NCBI RefSeq assembly: GCF_002741015.1 | Contig: NZ_CP016616.1 | Location: 3,257,501 to 3,321,500 of the forward strand | From: Microvirga ossetica | Lineage (GTDB): Bacteria > Pseudomonadota > Alphaproteobacteria > Rhizobiales > Beijerinckiaceae | DNA length: 64,000 nucleotides | Direction of reading: 5' to 3' | Part shown: positions 1 through 8,801 of the stretch, in pieces | Layout of the letters: each line of letters starts with the position of its first letter | How positions within the stretch are numbered: the first letter of the stretch is position 1 | The notes under the pieces: generated by a model | The model's input: the letters and a program-made list of their open reading frames with translations, nothing else | What the model was told of the DNA's origin: nothing | Databases searched by the model: none | Made by a program: the position numbers and the translations under genes

Positions 1-1
1 G

Positions 2-721
2 CAGCGCCAGACCAAGGTGATGAACGAAGGCTGCGCCACCTATTGCCATTACCGCATCATGACCAGGCTGCACGACCGTGGTCAGATCAGCGACGGCGCC
101 TTCCTCGAATTCCTGCAATCGCACACCAACGTGACACGGCAGCCGGAATTCGACGATCCGCATTACAGCGGCATCAATCCTTACGCACTCGGTTTCGGCA
201 TGATGCAGGACATCGAGCGCATCTGCACCCAGCCGACGGCGGAGGACCGCGGCTGGTTCCCCGACATCGCCGGCAGCGGCGACACCATGGCGGTTTTGCG
301 CGACGTTTGGGCGAATTACCGCGACGAAAGCTTCATCTCGCAGTTCTTGAGTCCGCACCTGATCCGGCAATGGCGCATGTTCCACCTCGTCGACGATCCG
401 GACCAGCCGGAACTCCTGATCGAGGCCATTCATGACGAGCGCGGCTATCGCCGCCTGCGGCGCTCCCTGTCGCGGCATTACGATGTCGGCTGGAGCGACC
501 CGGACATCCAGGTGATCGATGTGGATCTCGCCGGGGACAGGCGACTGATCCTTCACCATCACGTGCTCAACAGGACGCTGCTGCACAAGGACGATGCGCA
601 GCGGGTACTTCAGATGGTGGCCAATCTCTGGGGCTATGCGGTCGTGCTCAAGGAGGTGGAGCCGGCGACCGGCGCGATCTTCCAGGAACACGTGGCCCAC
701 CCGCATGAAACTCTCTTCTGA
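2..721 (+). CDS. SpoVR family protein, C-terminal part (5' end outside window)
   Basis: The frame is open from base 2 and runs 239 residues to a TGA, so the N-terminal half lies upstream of the window. Residues near the left edge (TKVMNEGCATYCHYRIM) match the SpoVR-family signature that usually reads NEGWATFWHY, followed by the expected stretch with NPYALGF and a late GDRRLILHHH segment. SpoVR proteins are cytoplasmic and of poorly defined biochemical role; in proteobacteria they usually sit in a stress-related trio with a PrkA kinase and YeaH, which would lie further upstream. The next gene begins about 100 bases downstream and looks unrelated. Family identity is seen directly; function is not known. 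Confidence 0.85.
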   Translation, partial: QRQTKVMNEGCATYCHYRIMTRLHDRGQISDGAFLEFLQSHTNVTRQPEFDDPHYSGINPYALGFGMMQDIERICTQPTAEDRGWFPDIAGSGDTMAVLRDVWANYRDESFISQFLSPHLIRQWRMFHLVDDPDQPELLIEAIHDERGYRRLRRSLSRHYDVGWSDPDIQVIDVDLAGDRRLILHHHVLNRTLLHKDDAQRVLQMVANLWGYAVVLKEVEPATGAIFQEHVAHPHETLF

Positions 722-822
722 CGGGCAACTTTGACGCAAAAAAGCCCGGGACTCGGGCGATGATAGGCTCCCCTGGGCTCGGCCCTGGATTTCAGGGTCG
801 GCTCCCTTGCAGGAGAATACCT

Positions 823-1284
823 ATGGAACACAAGCCTGTAGAGAAGCTGCGTAGCGTCGCTGAAGTGCATGAGTTCACGCAAGGTTTCCTGTCACGGCGC
901 GAGCGCCTCGAGCGTTGGGCCGAAGTGTTGGAGCGCCAGCCGAAACGGCGCCTGAGGTCCCTGGGCGAGATCGAGTTCGTTCCCAAGAACAAGCGCCCGG
1001 AATTGCGGTCCGACGAATCCCCCATCACCGTCGCCTTCGAGGACCCCGTCCTGCGCGCAGCCGGCCTGAAAGGCGATACGCTCGGGGATGCCATGGAGTT
1101 CTTCGAATTGTCCGAGGGAGCCTCCCACCGGCTCCTGTGCTCCTGCATGAACGGGTGGAGCATGGAGGCGGGATCGACGGCGCGGAAGGTGCATCGCATC
1201 GCCAATCCCGATCATCGCCTCATGCTGTTCACGGCCGCCGGCCTCCTGACGGCCGTGCCGGCTGCGCTCTATCTGTTGAGTTGA
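823..1284 (+). CDS. conserved hypothetical protein with C-terminal membrane anchor
   Basis: 153 residues, not recognised. The start is placed at the ATG preceded by AGGAGA at ordinary spacing; the open frame extends further upstream but without a ribosome site. The protein is charged and soluble for about 125 residues (arginine-rich region LERWAEVLERQPKRRLRSL), contains a CSCMNGW cysteine pair around residue 107, and ends in one hydrophobic helix (LMLFTAAGLLTAVPAALYLL) with almost nothing after it, so it is probably a tail-anchored inner-membrane protein. The leader upstream contains short GC-rich inverted repeats. Function unknown. Confidence 0.65.
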   Translation: MEHKPVEKLRSVAEVHEFTQGFLSRRERLERWAEVLERQPKRRLRSLGEIEFVPKNKRPELRSDESPITVAFEDPVLRAAGLKGDTLGDAMEFFELSEGASHRLLCSCMNGWSMEAGSTARKVHRIANPDHRLMLFTAAGLLTAVPAALYLLS

Positions 1285-1355
1285 AAGAATGGTCCGGCAT
1301 CGAGCCCTCGTTTCGAGAGGGCTCGATCGCCGCAAAACGAGCGAGGGAGAGCCGC

Positions 1356-1646
1356 ATGACGGACACGCCGACCCGCCGGATCGGCCTGCCCTGGTACCGC
1401 CGAGAGGATTATCCCCGCATCCGCGACATGATGAGCGACCGGCACAATCTCGCCCCCACCTACGATGCCTGGCTGGCAGCCGCCGAAAACAATGAAAGCG
1501 TCGGCCGGGCGGCCGGTCTTCAGATCGCCCGCATCCCGATCGAACCCGACGCCTTCGCCCGCTGGTGCGCCGAGAAAGGCGTCGAGCCGGGCAGCGCCGC
1601 GCGCATGGAGTACGTCTCCGAAAAGAGCGCCGAGAGAGACGCCTGA
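1356..1646 (+). CDS. conserved hypothetical protein, 96 aa
   Basis: Small soluble protein of 96 residues that I do not recognise by name. The ATG follows GAGGGAGAG, a good ribosome site, 71 bases after the previous stop. Composition is balanced, with motif-like stretches PWYRREDYPRIRDMM and DAFARWCAEKGVEPGSAAR. The latter resembles many short alphaproteobacterial unknowns with a helical fold. It is convergent with the YihY-family gene, whose stop lies 15 bases away on the other strand. No role can be assigned. Confidence 0.6.
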   Translation: MTDTPTRRIGLPWYRREDYPRIRDMMSDRHNLAPTYDAWLAAAENNESVGRAAGLQIARIPIEPDAFARWCAEKGVEPGSAARMEYVSEKSAERDA

Positions 1647-1661
1647 TCCGCCGGGGAACAC

Positions 1662-2852
1662 TCAGCTCTTGGCGACGCCGATCGTATCGGCCATCCGCGC
1701 GCCGCGAGTCCCCATCGGCTGGTGAGAGCCCTCGGTGGTGTCCTTGGCCGTCTGGTGCTCCATCTCGGCGTTGATCTCCGCACCCAGCAGCACGATGATG
1801 GTCGACAGCCAGATCCAGGTCATGAAGCCGATCACGGCGCCGAGCGAGCCATAGGTTTCGTTGTAGCTGCCGAAATTGGCCACATACCAAGAGAACAGCA
1901 TCGAGACGACAATCCACAGAACCGCAGCCACGATGCCGCCGGGCGTGACCCAGCGCCATTCGGCCTTGTCGCGGCTCGGGCCGAAGCGATAGAGGACGGA
2001 GAGTCCCAGCACGATGCCGACCAGGAGAAGCGGCCATCGGGCGATGGCGAGGATCCATTCCGTCTGCGTGCCGAGCCCGATGAAGTTGAAGACGATCGGA
2101 AGAACGACGATCGCGAAGAGCGCGGACAGAATGAAGAAAATGGCTCCGAGGGTGAAGGTGAGGGACAGCAGGTTCAGCGCGATGAAGCTCCTCTTCTCCT
2201 CCTCGTCATAGACGATGTTGAGGGCATCGAAGATAGCCTTCATGCCGGCATTGGCGCTCCACAGCGACAGCCCCAGGCCGAAGACAAAGCCGAAGCCGAG
2301 AGTGCCGCTGCCCTGGGAGGCGATGCGGACCACCTGCTCGCGGATGATGTCGACGCCGCCGCCGGGCAAGACGCCGGACAGGGCGCTAAGATGGTTCTGG
2401 ATCGTTGAGGGATCGGAAAAGAGCCCATAGATGGACACTAGGGCGGCAATCGCTGGAAACACGGCAAGCAGCGCATAATAGGTCACGCCCGCCGCAACCG
2501 ACATGATGCGGTCCTTCTGAAATTCCTCGTAGGTGCGCCAGAGGATGTCCTTCCATCCGCGGGCGGGAATCTCGGTCGGCGTATCGGCCTCGCGACCACG
2601 GCCCTTCTCATGGGCAGCATGCGGCGGAGCGTGCTGCTTTTCCCCAAAGCCCCTGTCCTCGTCGCCCTGTCCGCCCGCGGCCGAGGGAGGGCGTGGCGAC
2701 GGGTGTCCGTCGGCAACCGGCGGCCGACGACGCTCGCCTCCGGCGACCAGCCTGACGAGGGCCCATCCGAGCACCACGGCCCATAGGGTCGTGACTGCCG
2801 ACGAGGAGGCTTGCCTCGTTCCAGGTTGCTGAACAGCCGGATTATTCGCCAT
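1662..2852 (-). CDS. YihY/virulence factor BrkB family membrane protein
   Basis: 396 residues. After a short N-terminal membrane segment (about residues 18-38) comes a Pro/Gly/charged low-complexity stretch to about residue 98. The YihY/BrkB domain follows (about 100-370), beginning GWKDILWRTYEEFQKDRI, then AAGVTYYALLAVFPAIAALVS, with six predicted membrane helices and the family glycine-rich segments FGFGLGLSLWSANAGMKAIF. The family is often misnamed ribonuclease BN; its true role (probably transport or envelope-related) is unsettled. The added N-terminal helix and linker are longer than in the enterobacterial YihY. It stands alone, convergent with the unknown gene on its 3' side. Confidence 0.88.
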   Translation of the reverse strand: MANNPAVQQPGTRQASSSAVTTLWAVVLGWALVRLVAGGERRRPPVADGHPSPRPPSAAGGQGDEDRGFGEKQHAPPHAAHEKGRGREADTPTEIPARGWKDILWRTYEEFQKDRIMSVAAGVTYYALLAVFPAIAALVSIYGLFSDPSTIQNHLSALSGVLPGGGVDIIREQVVRIASQGSGTLGFGFVFGLGLSLWSANAGMKAIFDALNIVYDEEEKRSFIALNLLSLTFTLGAIFFILSALFAIVVLPIVFNFIGLGTQTEWILAIARWPLLLVGIVLGLSVLYRFGPSRDKAEWRWVTPGGIVAAVLWIVVSMLFSWYVANFGSYNETYGSLGAVIGFMTWIWLSTIIVLLGAEINAEMEHQTAKDTTEGSHQPMGTRGARMADTIGVAKS

Positions 2853-3087
2853 GATCGGACCACCTCACTCGTCGGGCGCCGGTCAGGACAGGCCGGCCCA
2901 ACCGTAAACCGCAGGAATAAGCTAGGGGTTCCACGCACTTGGCCACGCGCTTGGCCAAGCACTTGGAAGCCCGACGATCCCTGCGATGTGGATGGGTCGA
3001 GTCCGAGGCCGCCTCGATCGCCGGCTTTAACCCGGATGCAAGACTCTCTGGATCAGTGTCTGTCGCAGTCCATGAGGAGGATCTGAG

Positions 3088-3303
3088 ATGGATGAATGGT
3101 CAGGCCGCAAGTGGGAGCCCGTAACCGAGGAGCGCCTGCTCCGGGCGATCGACGTGCTCGTCGATCTTGCGAAGGAGCACGGACCGAATTTCGATCCGGT
3201 TCTTGAGTCGGTCCGCCAAGAGCTACATGCCTTCCGTCGGCAGCGGCTTTCCGCAGATCAGGCCCCCCGAACCCTTGATGCTCCGCTGCGCAAAGCCAGC
3301 TGA
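3088..3303 (+). CDS. small hypothetical protein, 71 aa
   Basis: Short open frame of 71 codons starting at an ATG behind GAGGAGGATCTGAG, a strong ribosome site, which is the main support. The product is acidic in the middle (RAIDVLVDLAKEHGPNFDPVLESVRQELHAF) and helical, with no cysteines and no membrane segment. It is not recognised. The region before it (2853-3087) is the promoter zone of the divergent YihY gene. Confidence 0.5.
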   Translation: MDEWSGRKWEPVTEERLLRAIDVLVDLAKEHGPNFDPVLESVRQELHAFRRQRLSADQAPRTLDAPLRKAS

Positions 3304-3368
3304 GGCGACGCCATGCCGGAGCCGCTCGCAAGGGCAGGCTCCGGCACTCCTTCGATGGCTGCTCCGGT

Positions 3369-3605
3369 TCAGGCAGCCTGCAATTGCTCTTCCCGCACAA
3401 GGCGGTCCGGTCCCTCCTGGGTTCCGCGGACATGATACTGGAAGCCGCTTCCGTCCGCCGGCAGGAGCCGGGTGATCTCCCAGGTGTCGTCGATCTTGGT
3501 GACGTCGGTGGCAGCCACCATGTTGAGGAAGGCCTCAACCGTGTTCGTGCTCGCAAGCTTGACCAGACGGACCCGGTCGCCGACCTTGAATTTGTGCGAC
3601 GTCAT
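3369..3605 (-). CDS. small hypothetical protein with KFKVGDRVR start, 78 aa
   Basis: 78-residue basic protein beginning MTSHKFKVGDRVRLVKLA, ending in VREEQLQAA. The all-beta pattern (KVGDRVRLVKL...WEITRLLP...FQYHVRGTQ...RLVREEQL) looks like a small SH3/KOW-like barrel of a type common in rhizobial genomes as single-copy unknowns. An AGCGGGAGC stretch lies upstream of the ATG. It is divergent from the response regulator that starts 69 bases away. Function unknown. Confidence 0.6.
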   Translation of the reverse strand: MTSHKFKVGDRVRLVKLASTNTVEAFLNMVAATDVTKIDDTWEITRLLPADGSGFQYHVRGTQEGPDRLVREEQLQAA

Positions 3606-3674
3606 GGCTTTGCTCCCGCTCGAAAACCACCTGAGCAGTAGGAACTAACATAGGTTACCTTCGTTCCCTGCCAC

Positions 3675-4064
3675 ATGAACGAGTATTCAGAAAACAGTCC
3701 TGTCGTCCTGCTGGTCGAAGATGAGCCGCTCGTTCGGATGGCTGCAGCCGACGATTTGCAGGATGCCGGTTTTCACGTGCTCGAGGCCGCCAATGCGGAT
3801 ATCGCCCTGGCCGTTCTGGAATCCTGCTCCCAAGACGTGCAGGTGCTTTTCACCGATATCGACATGCCGGGCTCCATGAATGGCCTGGATCTCGCCGAGA
3901 GCGTCCACCGGCGCTGGCCGCATATCTCGCTTCTGGTGTCGTCGGCCTATCACAAGCCCTGTCCCCAGCAGATTCCGGATGATGGCCGCTTCGTATCGAA
4001 GCCCTATTGCAGCGAGGATGTGGTTCAGCACATCCGCCAACTCGTGGATGTGCCGGTGAAATAA
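3675..4064 (+). CDS. single-domain response regulator (CheY-like receiver)
   Basis: 129 residues, essentially one receiver domain. E15/D16 form the acidic pocket, D61 in FTDIDMPG is the phosphoacceptor, S89/S90 the switch position and K109 (SKPY) the conserved lysine. It has no output domain, so it must act by protein contact or phosphotransfer. It differs from the two flagellar CheY proteins in this window by a longer beta3-alpha3 loop (DMPGSMNGLDLAESVHRRWP). It closely parallels the regulator encoded near 63.3-63.7 kb (HRRWP, KPYS). No kinase gene is adjacent, so the partner is unknown. The start is the ATG in CACATGAACG; no strong ribosome site is seen. Confidence 0.8.
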   Translation: MNEYSENSPVVLLVEDEPLVRMAAADDLQDAGFHVLEAANADIALAVLESCSQDVQVLFTDIDMPGSMNGLDLAESVHRRWPHISLLVSSAYHKPCPQQIPDDGRFVSKPYCSEDVVQHIRQLVDVPVK

Positions 4065-4085
4065 AAGGCGTCACATCCCGAGGTA

Positions 4086-4961
4086 TCAGAACCCCTTGCT
4101 GTCGACCGTAATCGCTATCGTGAATGCACGGCTTTGGCCGGGCGGAATGACTACGATTCCCGGTTTATCTGCAAATTCGCCCTCGAAACCCTCTGGATCG
4201 GCATAGCCCTGCCACGGTTCGATGCAGATGAAGCCGGCGCCGGGCTTGGTCCATATCCCTAGATGCGGCATGCCTGGGAAATCGACACGGATCGTGCCGC
4301 TGTCCGGTGCTCCATACTCGACCGAGCGGCTCTTCAGATCGTCGAAGACGATGGCGTCCTTTTCGAAGAGGCTGTCCTGCAGCGGAAGGGAATGGCCCTG
4401 AACCGGGGTGGGATAGACCTCCCGCGCGATCAAGCCGTCCACCGGCCGGCGAATGGGGGCCGTTTCTTCGTGTTCGAAACGGAGCGCATGGGTTTCACGA
4501 GGCGCCCCATAGGGCAAAGGCCAGCGAAAGGCCGGGTGAAAGCCGAACGAAACGGGCATCGGCGCAGAGCCGGGATTGATCGCGGCAGCTTCGATGGTCA
4601 GCGTATTGCCCTCGATGGCATAAGTGACGTCGAGCTGGAATGGGAAGGGGTAGCGTTCGAGCGTGGTCTCGTCGGAGCGGAGGCTGAAGCGGCAGCGGGA
4701 CGGGTTGGCCTCGGCGATGTCGAAGGGTGAGGTGCGCGCAAGGCCATGGCGCGGAAGCTCATATTCGGCGTCGCCCACACGGATCCGATCGTTTCTAACA
4801 CGGCCGACGATGGGAAAGAGCAGAGGGGAGCGTCCGGTCCAGAAGGCGGGATCGCCGTCCCACAACAGATCGCGTCCTTGCTCGTCCTGAAGCCGGATGA
4901 GTTCGGCTCCCGTCTCTGACACCTCGGCGCTCAGTTGGGGACTTGCAATGCGTACGCTCAT
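4086..4961 (-). CDS. aldose 1-epimerase family protein
   Basis: Predicted galactose-mutarotase-type enzyme of 291 residues that interconverts alpha and beta anomers of aldoses in the cytoplasm. FGFHPAFRWP holds the catalytic acid H142, and CIEPWQG holds the base E248. LWDGDPAFWTGRSPLLFPIVG and LPRHGLAR are the usual LacX/YeaD-type substrate-site segments. I chose the ATG at 4961 because AAGGAG lies nine bases upstream; an in-frame ATG nine codons earlier has none. It is unlinked to sugar-utilisation genes in the window, so the substrate is unknown. Confidence 0.85.
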   Translation of the reverse strand: MSVRIASPQLSAEVSETGAELIRLQDEQGRDLLWDGDPAFWTGRSPLLFPIVGRVRNDRIRVGDAEYELPRHGLARTSPFDIAEANPSRCRFSLRSDETTLERYPFPFQLDVTYAIEGNTLTIEAAAINPGSAPMPVSFGFHPAFRWPLPYGAPRETHALRFEHEETAPIRRPVDGLIAREVYPTPVQGHSLPLQDSLFEKDAIVFDDLKSRSVEYGAPDSGTIRVDFPGMPHLGIWTKPGAGFICIEPWQGYADPEGFEGEFADKPGIVVIPPGQSRAFTIAITVDSKGF

Positions 4962-5036
4962 TCGGCGGGGCTCCTTGTCCGAGATCACACTCTAGCATGG
5001 CGCATCGGATCGGGGAGATGAAGGCCCGAATGCCGG

Positions 5037-8036
5037 TCAGCCGATGAGCAGCTTGGCATTCCTCTCCGGACGGGGCTTTACCAGCATGGAATTCCAGCGG
5101 CTGAGAAGCTCCGGCACCTGAGCGGCCGCCATCGGCTTGGCATAGAGATAACCCTGGGCATGATCGCAGCCCAGTTCCCGCAGGCGACGCGCCTGCCCGT
5201 GCGTCTCGACCCCTTCCGCCGTGATCGCGAGCTGAAGGCTTCTTCCCAGGCTGATGACGGCAGCGATGATCGCCTCGTCGTCGGAATCTTGCTCGAGATC
5301 CCGCACGAAGCTGCGGTCGATCTTGATGTGGTCGACGGGGAATTGCTTCAGATGGGTCAGCGAGGCGTAGCCGGTGCCGAAATCATCGAGGGCGATCTGG
5401 ATGCCGTGCTGCCGGAACTGTGCCAGCGCGCGGGATACGCTGTCGGAATTGCGCCCGAGAAGCACGGTCTCGGTGACCTCCACTTCGAAGAAGGTCGGTG
5501 GCACCTTGAGCCAGTCGAGCGTCCGCAGCATGTTGTCGACCACGCCCGACTGGGCGAATTCCGCCGGAGACAGATTCAACGCGATCCGGCCGAAGGGTAG
5601 ATCCTGATCGAGCCATTCGCGCACATCGGCGGCGATCTTCGAGGTCAGCAGCTTGCCCATGGACGCTGCAATCTCGTGATCCTCGAAGACGGCACCGAAG
5701 AAGGCGGGCGTCAGGATGCCCTCGCTGGGATGCCGCCAGCGCGCGAGCGCCTCGAGACCGACGATCTCTCCCGTCGCGAGGTTCACCTTCGGCTGATAGA
5801 ACGGAACGATCTCGTCGTTGGCGATCGCCTCGCGCATTCCCCTGCCGAGGGACACACGCTGCTCGATTACCCTTCGCATCTCGGATGAGTAGGTGACGAC
5901 CCGGTTGCGGCCCTGCGACTTGGCCTGGTACATCGCGATATCCGCGTCCTTGACCAGTTCGGTCGGCGTCCCGTCGTGATCGGGATAGGCGGCGATGCCG
6001 ATGCTTACCCTGCTGACGAGAGTGCGCTTCTGATACGCGAACGGCTGACGCAGCATCTCTCCGATCAGCGAGCCAAGCCTGTTGGCATTTTCGAGCTTGA
6101 GCGGTTCCACGACGAGAACCGCGAACTCGTCGCCACCGATGCGCGCCACCGTATCGCATTTGCGGACCATGGCAGACAGGCGGCGAGCGGTTTCCTGCAG
6201 CAGGGCATCGCCCGCATCGTGACCGAGCGTGTCGTTGATGTCCTTGAAGTCGTCGAGGTCGATCAGGAGCAGGCTCACGCTCGTGCCGGCCTGTTCGGCC
6301 TGGGCGAGGGCCGCTTCAAGACGGTGCTGGAAGAGGTTGCGGTTCGGAAGACCGGTGAGGGCATCGTGATTGGCGGAGCGCCAGATCTCCTCTTCGGCTT
6401 CCTTGTGTTCGCTGATGTCGAACGTCACGCCGACGATGCGGTCGGGCGCGGCCTGCTCTCCGCGTGCCCGCAGCCAGCGCACCTCGCCGCCCGGCATCAC
6501 ATAGCGGCATTCGATGGAATCCGAACCGCTCGTCTGGATCCGCTTCAGAAATCCCTCGACCTTCTGATGATCCTCCGGATGGATGCCCGTCATGAAGGTT
6601 CTGTCCGGGCCGGGATGGATCCCCAGAAGAGCAAGCGAGTTCTTCGAGCGCGTCGTGGCGGCCGTTTGCGGATTGAACTCCCACGCGATCATGTGAGCGG
6701 CCTTCAAGGCCAGCTGCAGCCGCTCCTCGCTGTCGCTCAGCGCCTGTTCCGATTGCTTGCGCTCATGGATGTCCATGGCGATGCCGAACCATTGCTCGAC
6801 ATTGCCCTGTTCGTTCTTGAGAGGCTGTCCGCGAACGATGAACCATCGGTACATGCCGTCTAAGGCCCGGCGGAGCGGCATCTCGATTTCGAAGGAGAGG
6901 CCCTTCTCAAGGGCTTCCTTCCATTGGCCCATGCTCCGCTCACAATGCGAAGGCTGGACGATGGAAGTCCACTCTTCTGGCGGCGAGGTGTCGGAGCGCA
7001 GGCCCGTATACTCGTACCAGACGTCGTTGCAGTAGGTGAACTCGCCATCCAGATCGGTGAACCAGACCACCTGCGGTGAGGTGAAGGAAAGCGGCATCAC
7101 GTCGACGAGCGTGCGCAGGCGCTGCTCGTTTCTGCGCAGGCTCTGCTCGGTGTGGCGAAACTCCGTGATGTCGCGGGAAATGCATAGGAAACCCTGCGGC
7201 GTGCTATTTCTGCCCATGATGGGAGTGACGACTACGTCCCACCATTTCTGCGTTCCCGTCGATGTCGCGCACGGCCCCTGGAAGCGACCCGTGCCCCCGG
7301 CCCTGGCGGCGTCGATTGCCTTGTCCGCATCCTCTCCGGCAAGGCTGCTCCAGAGGTCGGACCAGCTGCGTCCCTCGACCGTGCTGAAGTCCGGGACTTC
7401 CATGGCGCGCATGCCGCCCTGGCTCATGAAGCGAAGCCGGCCCTGCAGGTCGAAGACCTTGATGCAATCCTCGGAGCTTGCAAGCAGCCGGCGCGAGAAC
7501 TCCTCGCTCTCCGCCACGGCCCTGCTCGCGAGCTTCAGCTCGAGCTGACACATGACGGCACGCGCCAGGGCGCTTAGCGCCTCAGCCTGCTGCGGCTTCA
7601 ATCCCTCGGGGCGAGCGTCGCGATCGAGCACGCAGAGCATGCCGAGAGGCAGGCCATCTGAAGTGGTCAGCGGTGCTCCGGCATAAAAGGACGGCATGGG
7701 AGTGCCGTCGAGGGCGGGGAGATCCTTGAAGCGCGGATCGTGTGTGAGATCAGAGACGATGGACAATCCCGGCTGCAGCATCGCCTGGCTGCAAACCGAT
7801 GCCTCCCGAGGAACCTCCGTGACGTCCAGTCCGATCTTCGCCTTGAGCCATTGCCGCCGCTCATCGATGAAGGAAATGTAGGCGATCGGAGCGTTGCAGA
7901 TCTGGGCTGCTATCCTCGCGATGCTGTCGAACTCGACGTCCGGCTCCGTATCGAGAATGTCGAACTTCTGGAGCGCAGCAAGGCGGTCGACCTCCTTCCA
8001 TTCAGGCAGATAGCTGGAACCTTGACGTTCGATCAT
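5037..8036 (-). CDS. GAF-PAS-PAS-PAS-GGDEF-EAL cyclic-di-GMP signalling protein
   Basis: 999-residue soluble protein. A GAF domain (about 20-165; NAPIAYISFIDERRQWLKA) is followed by PAS domains at about 175-300, 310-440 and 445-560, each with a PAC-like tail such as FGIAMDIHERK. A diguanylate cyclase domain has an intact GGDEF at 634-638, and a phosphodiesterase domain an intact EAL at 762-764 plus DDFGTGYASL. Both catalytic motifs look complete, so it could make and break cyclic-di-GMP; which activity dominates cannot be read from sequence. No membrane segment is present, so it senses cytoplasmic signals. It is divergent from ftcR across a 765-base region, a position suggesting a link between cyclic-di-GMP and the motility decision (inference). 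Confidence 0.93.
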   Translation of the reverse strand: MIERQGSSYLPEWKEVDRLAALQKFDILDTEPDVEFDSIARIAAQICNAPIAYISFIDERRQWLKAKIGLDVTEVPREASVCSQAMLQPGLSIVSDLTHDPRFKDLPALDGTPMPSFYAGAPLTTSDGLPLGMLCVLDRDARPEGLKPQQAEALSALARAVMCQLELKLASRAVAESEEFSRRLLASSEDCIKVFDLQGRLRFMSQGGMRAMEVPDFSTVEGRSWSDLWSSLAGEDADKAIDAARAGGTGRFQGPCATSTGTQKWWDVVVTPIMGRNSTPQGFLCISRDITEFRHTEQSLRRNEQRLRTLVDVMPLSFTSPQVVWFTDLDGEFTYCNDVWYEYTGLRSDTSPPEEWTSIVQPSHCERSMGQWKEALEKGLSFEIEMPLRRALDGMYRWFIVRGQPLKNEQGNVEQWFGIAMDIHERKQSEQALSDSEERLQLALKAAHMIAWEFNPQTAATTRSKNSLALLGIHPGPDRTFMTGIHPEDHQKVEGFLKRIQTSGSDSIECRYVMPGGEVRWLRARGEQAAPDRIVGVTFDISEHKEAEEEIWRSANHDALTGLPNRNLFQHRLEAALAQAEQAGTSVSLLLIDLDDFKDINDTLGHDAGDALLQETARRLSAMVRKCDTVARIGGDEFAVLVVEPLKLENANRLGSLIGEMLRQPFAYQKRTLVSRVSIGIAAYPDHDGTPTELVKDADIAMYQAKSQGRNRVVTYSSEMRRVIEQRVSLGRGMREAIANDEIVPFYQPKVNLATGEIVGLEALARWRHPSEGILTPAFFGAVFEDHEIAASMGKLLTSKIAADVREWLDQDLPFGRIALNLSPAEFAQSGVVDNMLRTLDWLKVPPTFFEVEVTETVLLGRNSDSVSRALAQFRQHGIQIALDDFGTGYASLTHLKQFPVDHIKIDRSFVRDLEQDSDDEAIIAAVISLGRSLQLAITAEGVETHGQARRLRELGCDHAQGYLYAKPMAAAQVPELLSRWNSMLVKPRPERNAKLLIG

Positions 8037-8220
8037 ACGGAAAATGCCTGCTCGGAAGCATGTGAGCTCTTCGAAAGATGCCGGAGTTCAACCGACTTCA
8101 ACGGAACGGCATCATGCCTCGAGAAAAACTCGATCCGTTGCATTCATGATCCGGGCTCAAGACCGGTAAAATGGCAGAGCATCATGCCGGCCTTCAAGAA
8201 GGCGTGCCATAGTGCTGATG

Positions 8221-8678
8221 ACGTATTGTCCGCAATGACATGAACGATAGTCAGCTTCAGGAAATACTGGTGGCGCAGATTGAGGTCAAGAATCGGCGGA
8301 CCCTCACGATCACTTAGAGTTAATGGAATGCGGCGACCCGCTCGCGAGGCGACGTGATCGGATTCGCATTTGTCGCACCCGATTCCAGCCTGACGACCTC
8401 GCGGCCAGCCGCAATCTTCTCCCGAGGATGTAAGTGTTCCTACGTATGCCGTGATTGCGGAAACTACGTAGTGATGATGTTGCCGATAGCGGCCTTGCGC
8501 GAATGCTCCCTTCGGCTTGGGTAGGGTAGCCCGAAAAAATATGTGTCCCATCAACCTGTTGGCGCGTTTCGCGAGGGGATCTGGCGCTTCGACGGCAACA
8601 TCTTACCGGCCGATTAAGCTTGATTAAGAGCCATTAACCATAAGCGGTCGGAGGGTCCCATTCTTTACGTATTGTCCG
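8221..8678. repeat. direct repeat ACGTATTGTCCG (8221-8232 and 8667-8678)
   Basis: An exact 12-base repeat occurs twice, 446 bases apart, within one divergent promoter region. One copy is about 185 bases upstream of the GGDEF-EAL gene and the other about 125 bases upstream of ftcR. Two related words sharing TACGTA (CTACGTATG at 8440 and CTACGTAG at 8464) lie between them. Two copies of a 12-mer in 765 bases is unlikely by chance, so a protein-binding site is plausible, but no known regulator is recognised. Confidence 0.4.
8613..8641 (+). promoter_or_regulatory. three ATTAA words phased at 10 bp, ending in TTAACCAT (possible CtrA site)
   Basis: ATTAA occurs at 8613, 8623 and 8633, exactly one helical turn apart, and the last copy continues as TTAACCAT (8634-8641). 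TTAACCAT is the half-site and TTAA-N7-TTAA the full site described for the alphaproteobacterial master regulator CtrA; here the TTAA spacing is six rather than seven bases. The position is about 160 bases upstream of the ftcR start. Binding by CtrA is inference; the phased repeat is seen directly. Confidence 0.4.
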
Positions 8679-8801
8679 AGGACTCGGCAAAATATACCTT
8701 CCAAGTCAGCCGCAAAGAGCGACGCTGTTGAGTATAAAAACTGCAAGCGGCCAGAAAAAATAGATTAGACGCACTTAATTACTAAGGCGGGGCAGACAAA
8801 A

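Larger units (their letters stand above)
8037..8801. other. 765-base divergent intergenic region (GGDEF-EAL gene / ftcR)
   Basis: No convincing gene. Open frames here lack ribosome sites and recognisable product. The right half (8600-8800) is markedly AT-richer than the surroundings and carries phased TTAA repeats at 8613-8641. The 12-mer ACGTATTGTCCG occurs at 8221-8232 and again at 8667-8678, and further TACGTA copies lie at 8441 and 8466. The length and base composition suggest a control region serving both genes. Confidence 0.6.

Noticed and set aside
744..805. GC-rich inverted repeats (GCCCG/CGGGC and GGCCCTG/CAGGGTC) between spoVR and the 153-aa gene
   Set aside because: Short stems; the A-run lies on the side that would serve a minus-strand transcript, and no minus-strand gene ends here.
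8241..8318. 25-codon frame MNDSQLQEILV... upstream of ftcR
   Set aside because: No ribosome site and too short to judge without comparative data.
8144..8554. 136-codon minus-strand frame in the ftcR upstream region
   Set aside because: No ribosome site, mixed composition, no family; more likely regulatory DNA.
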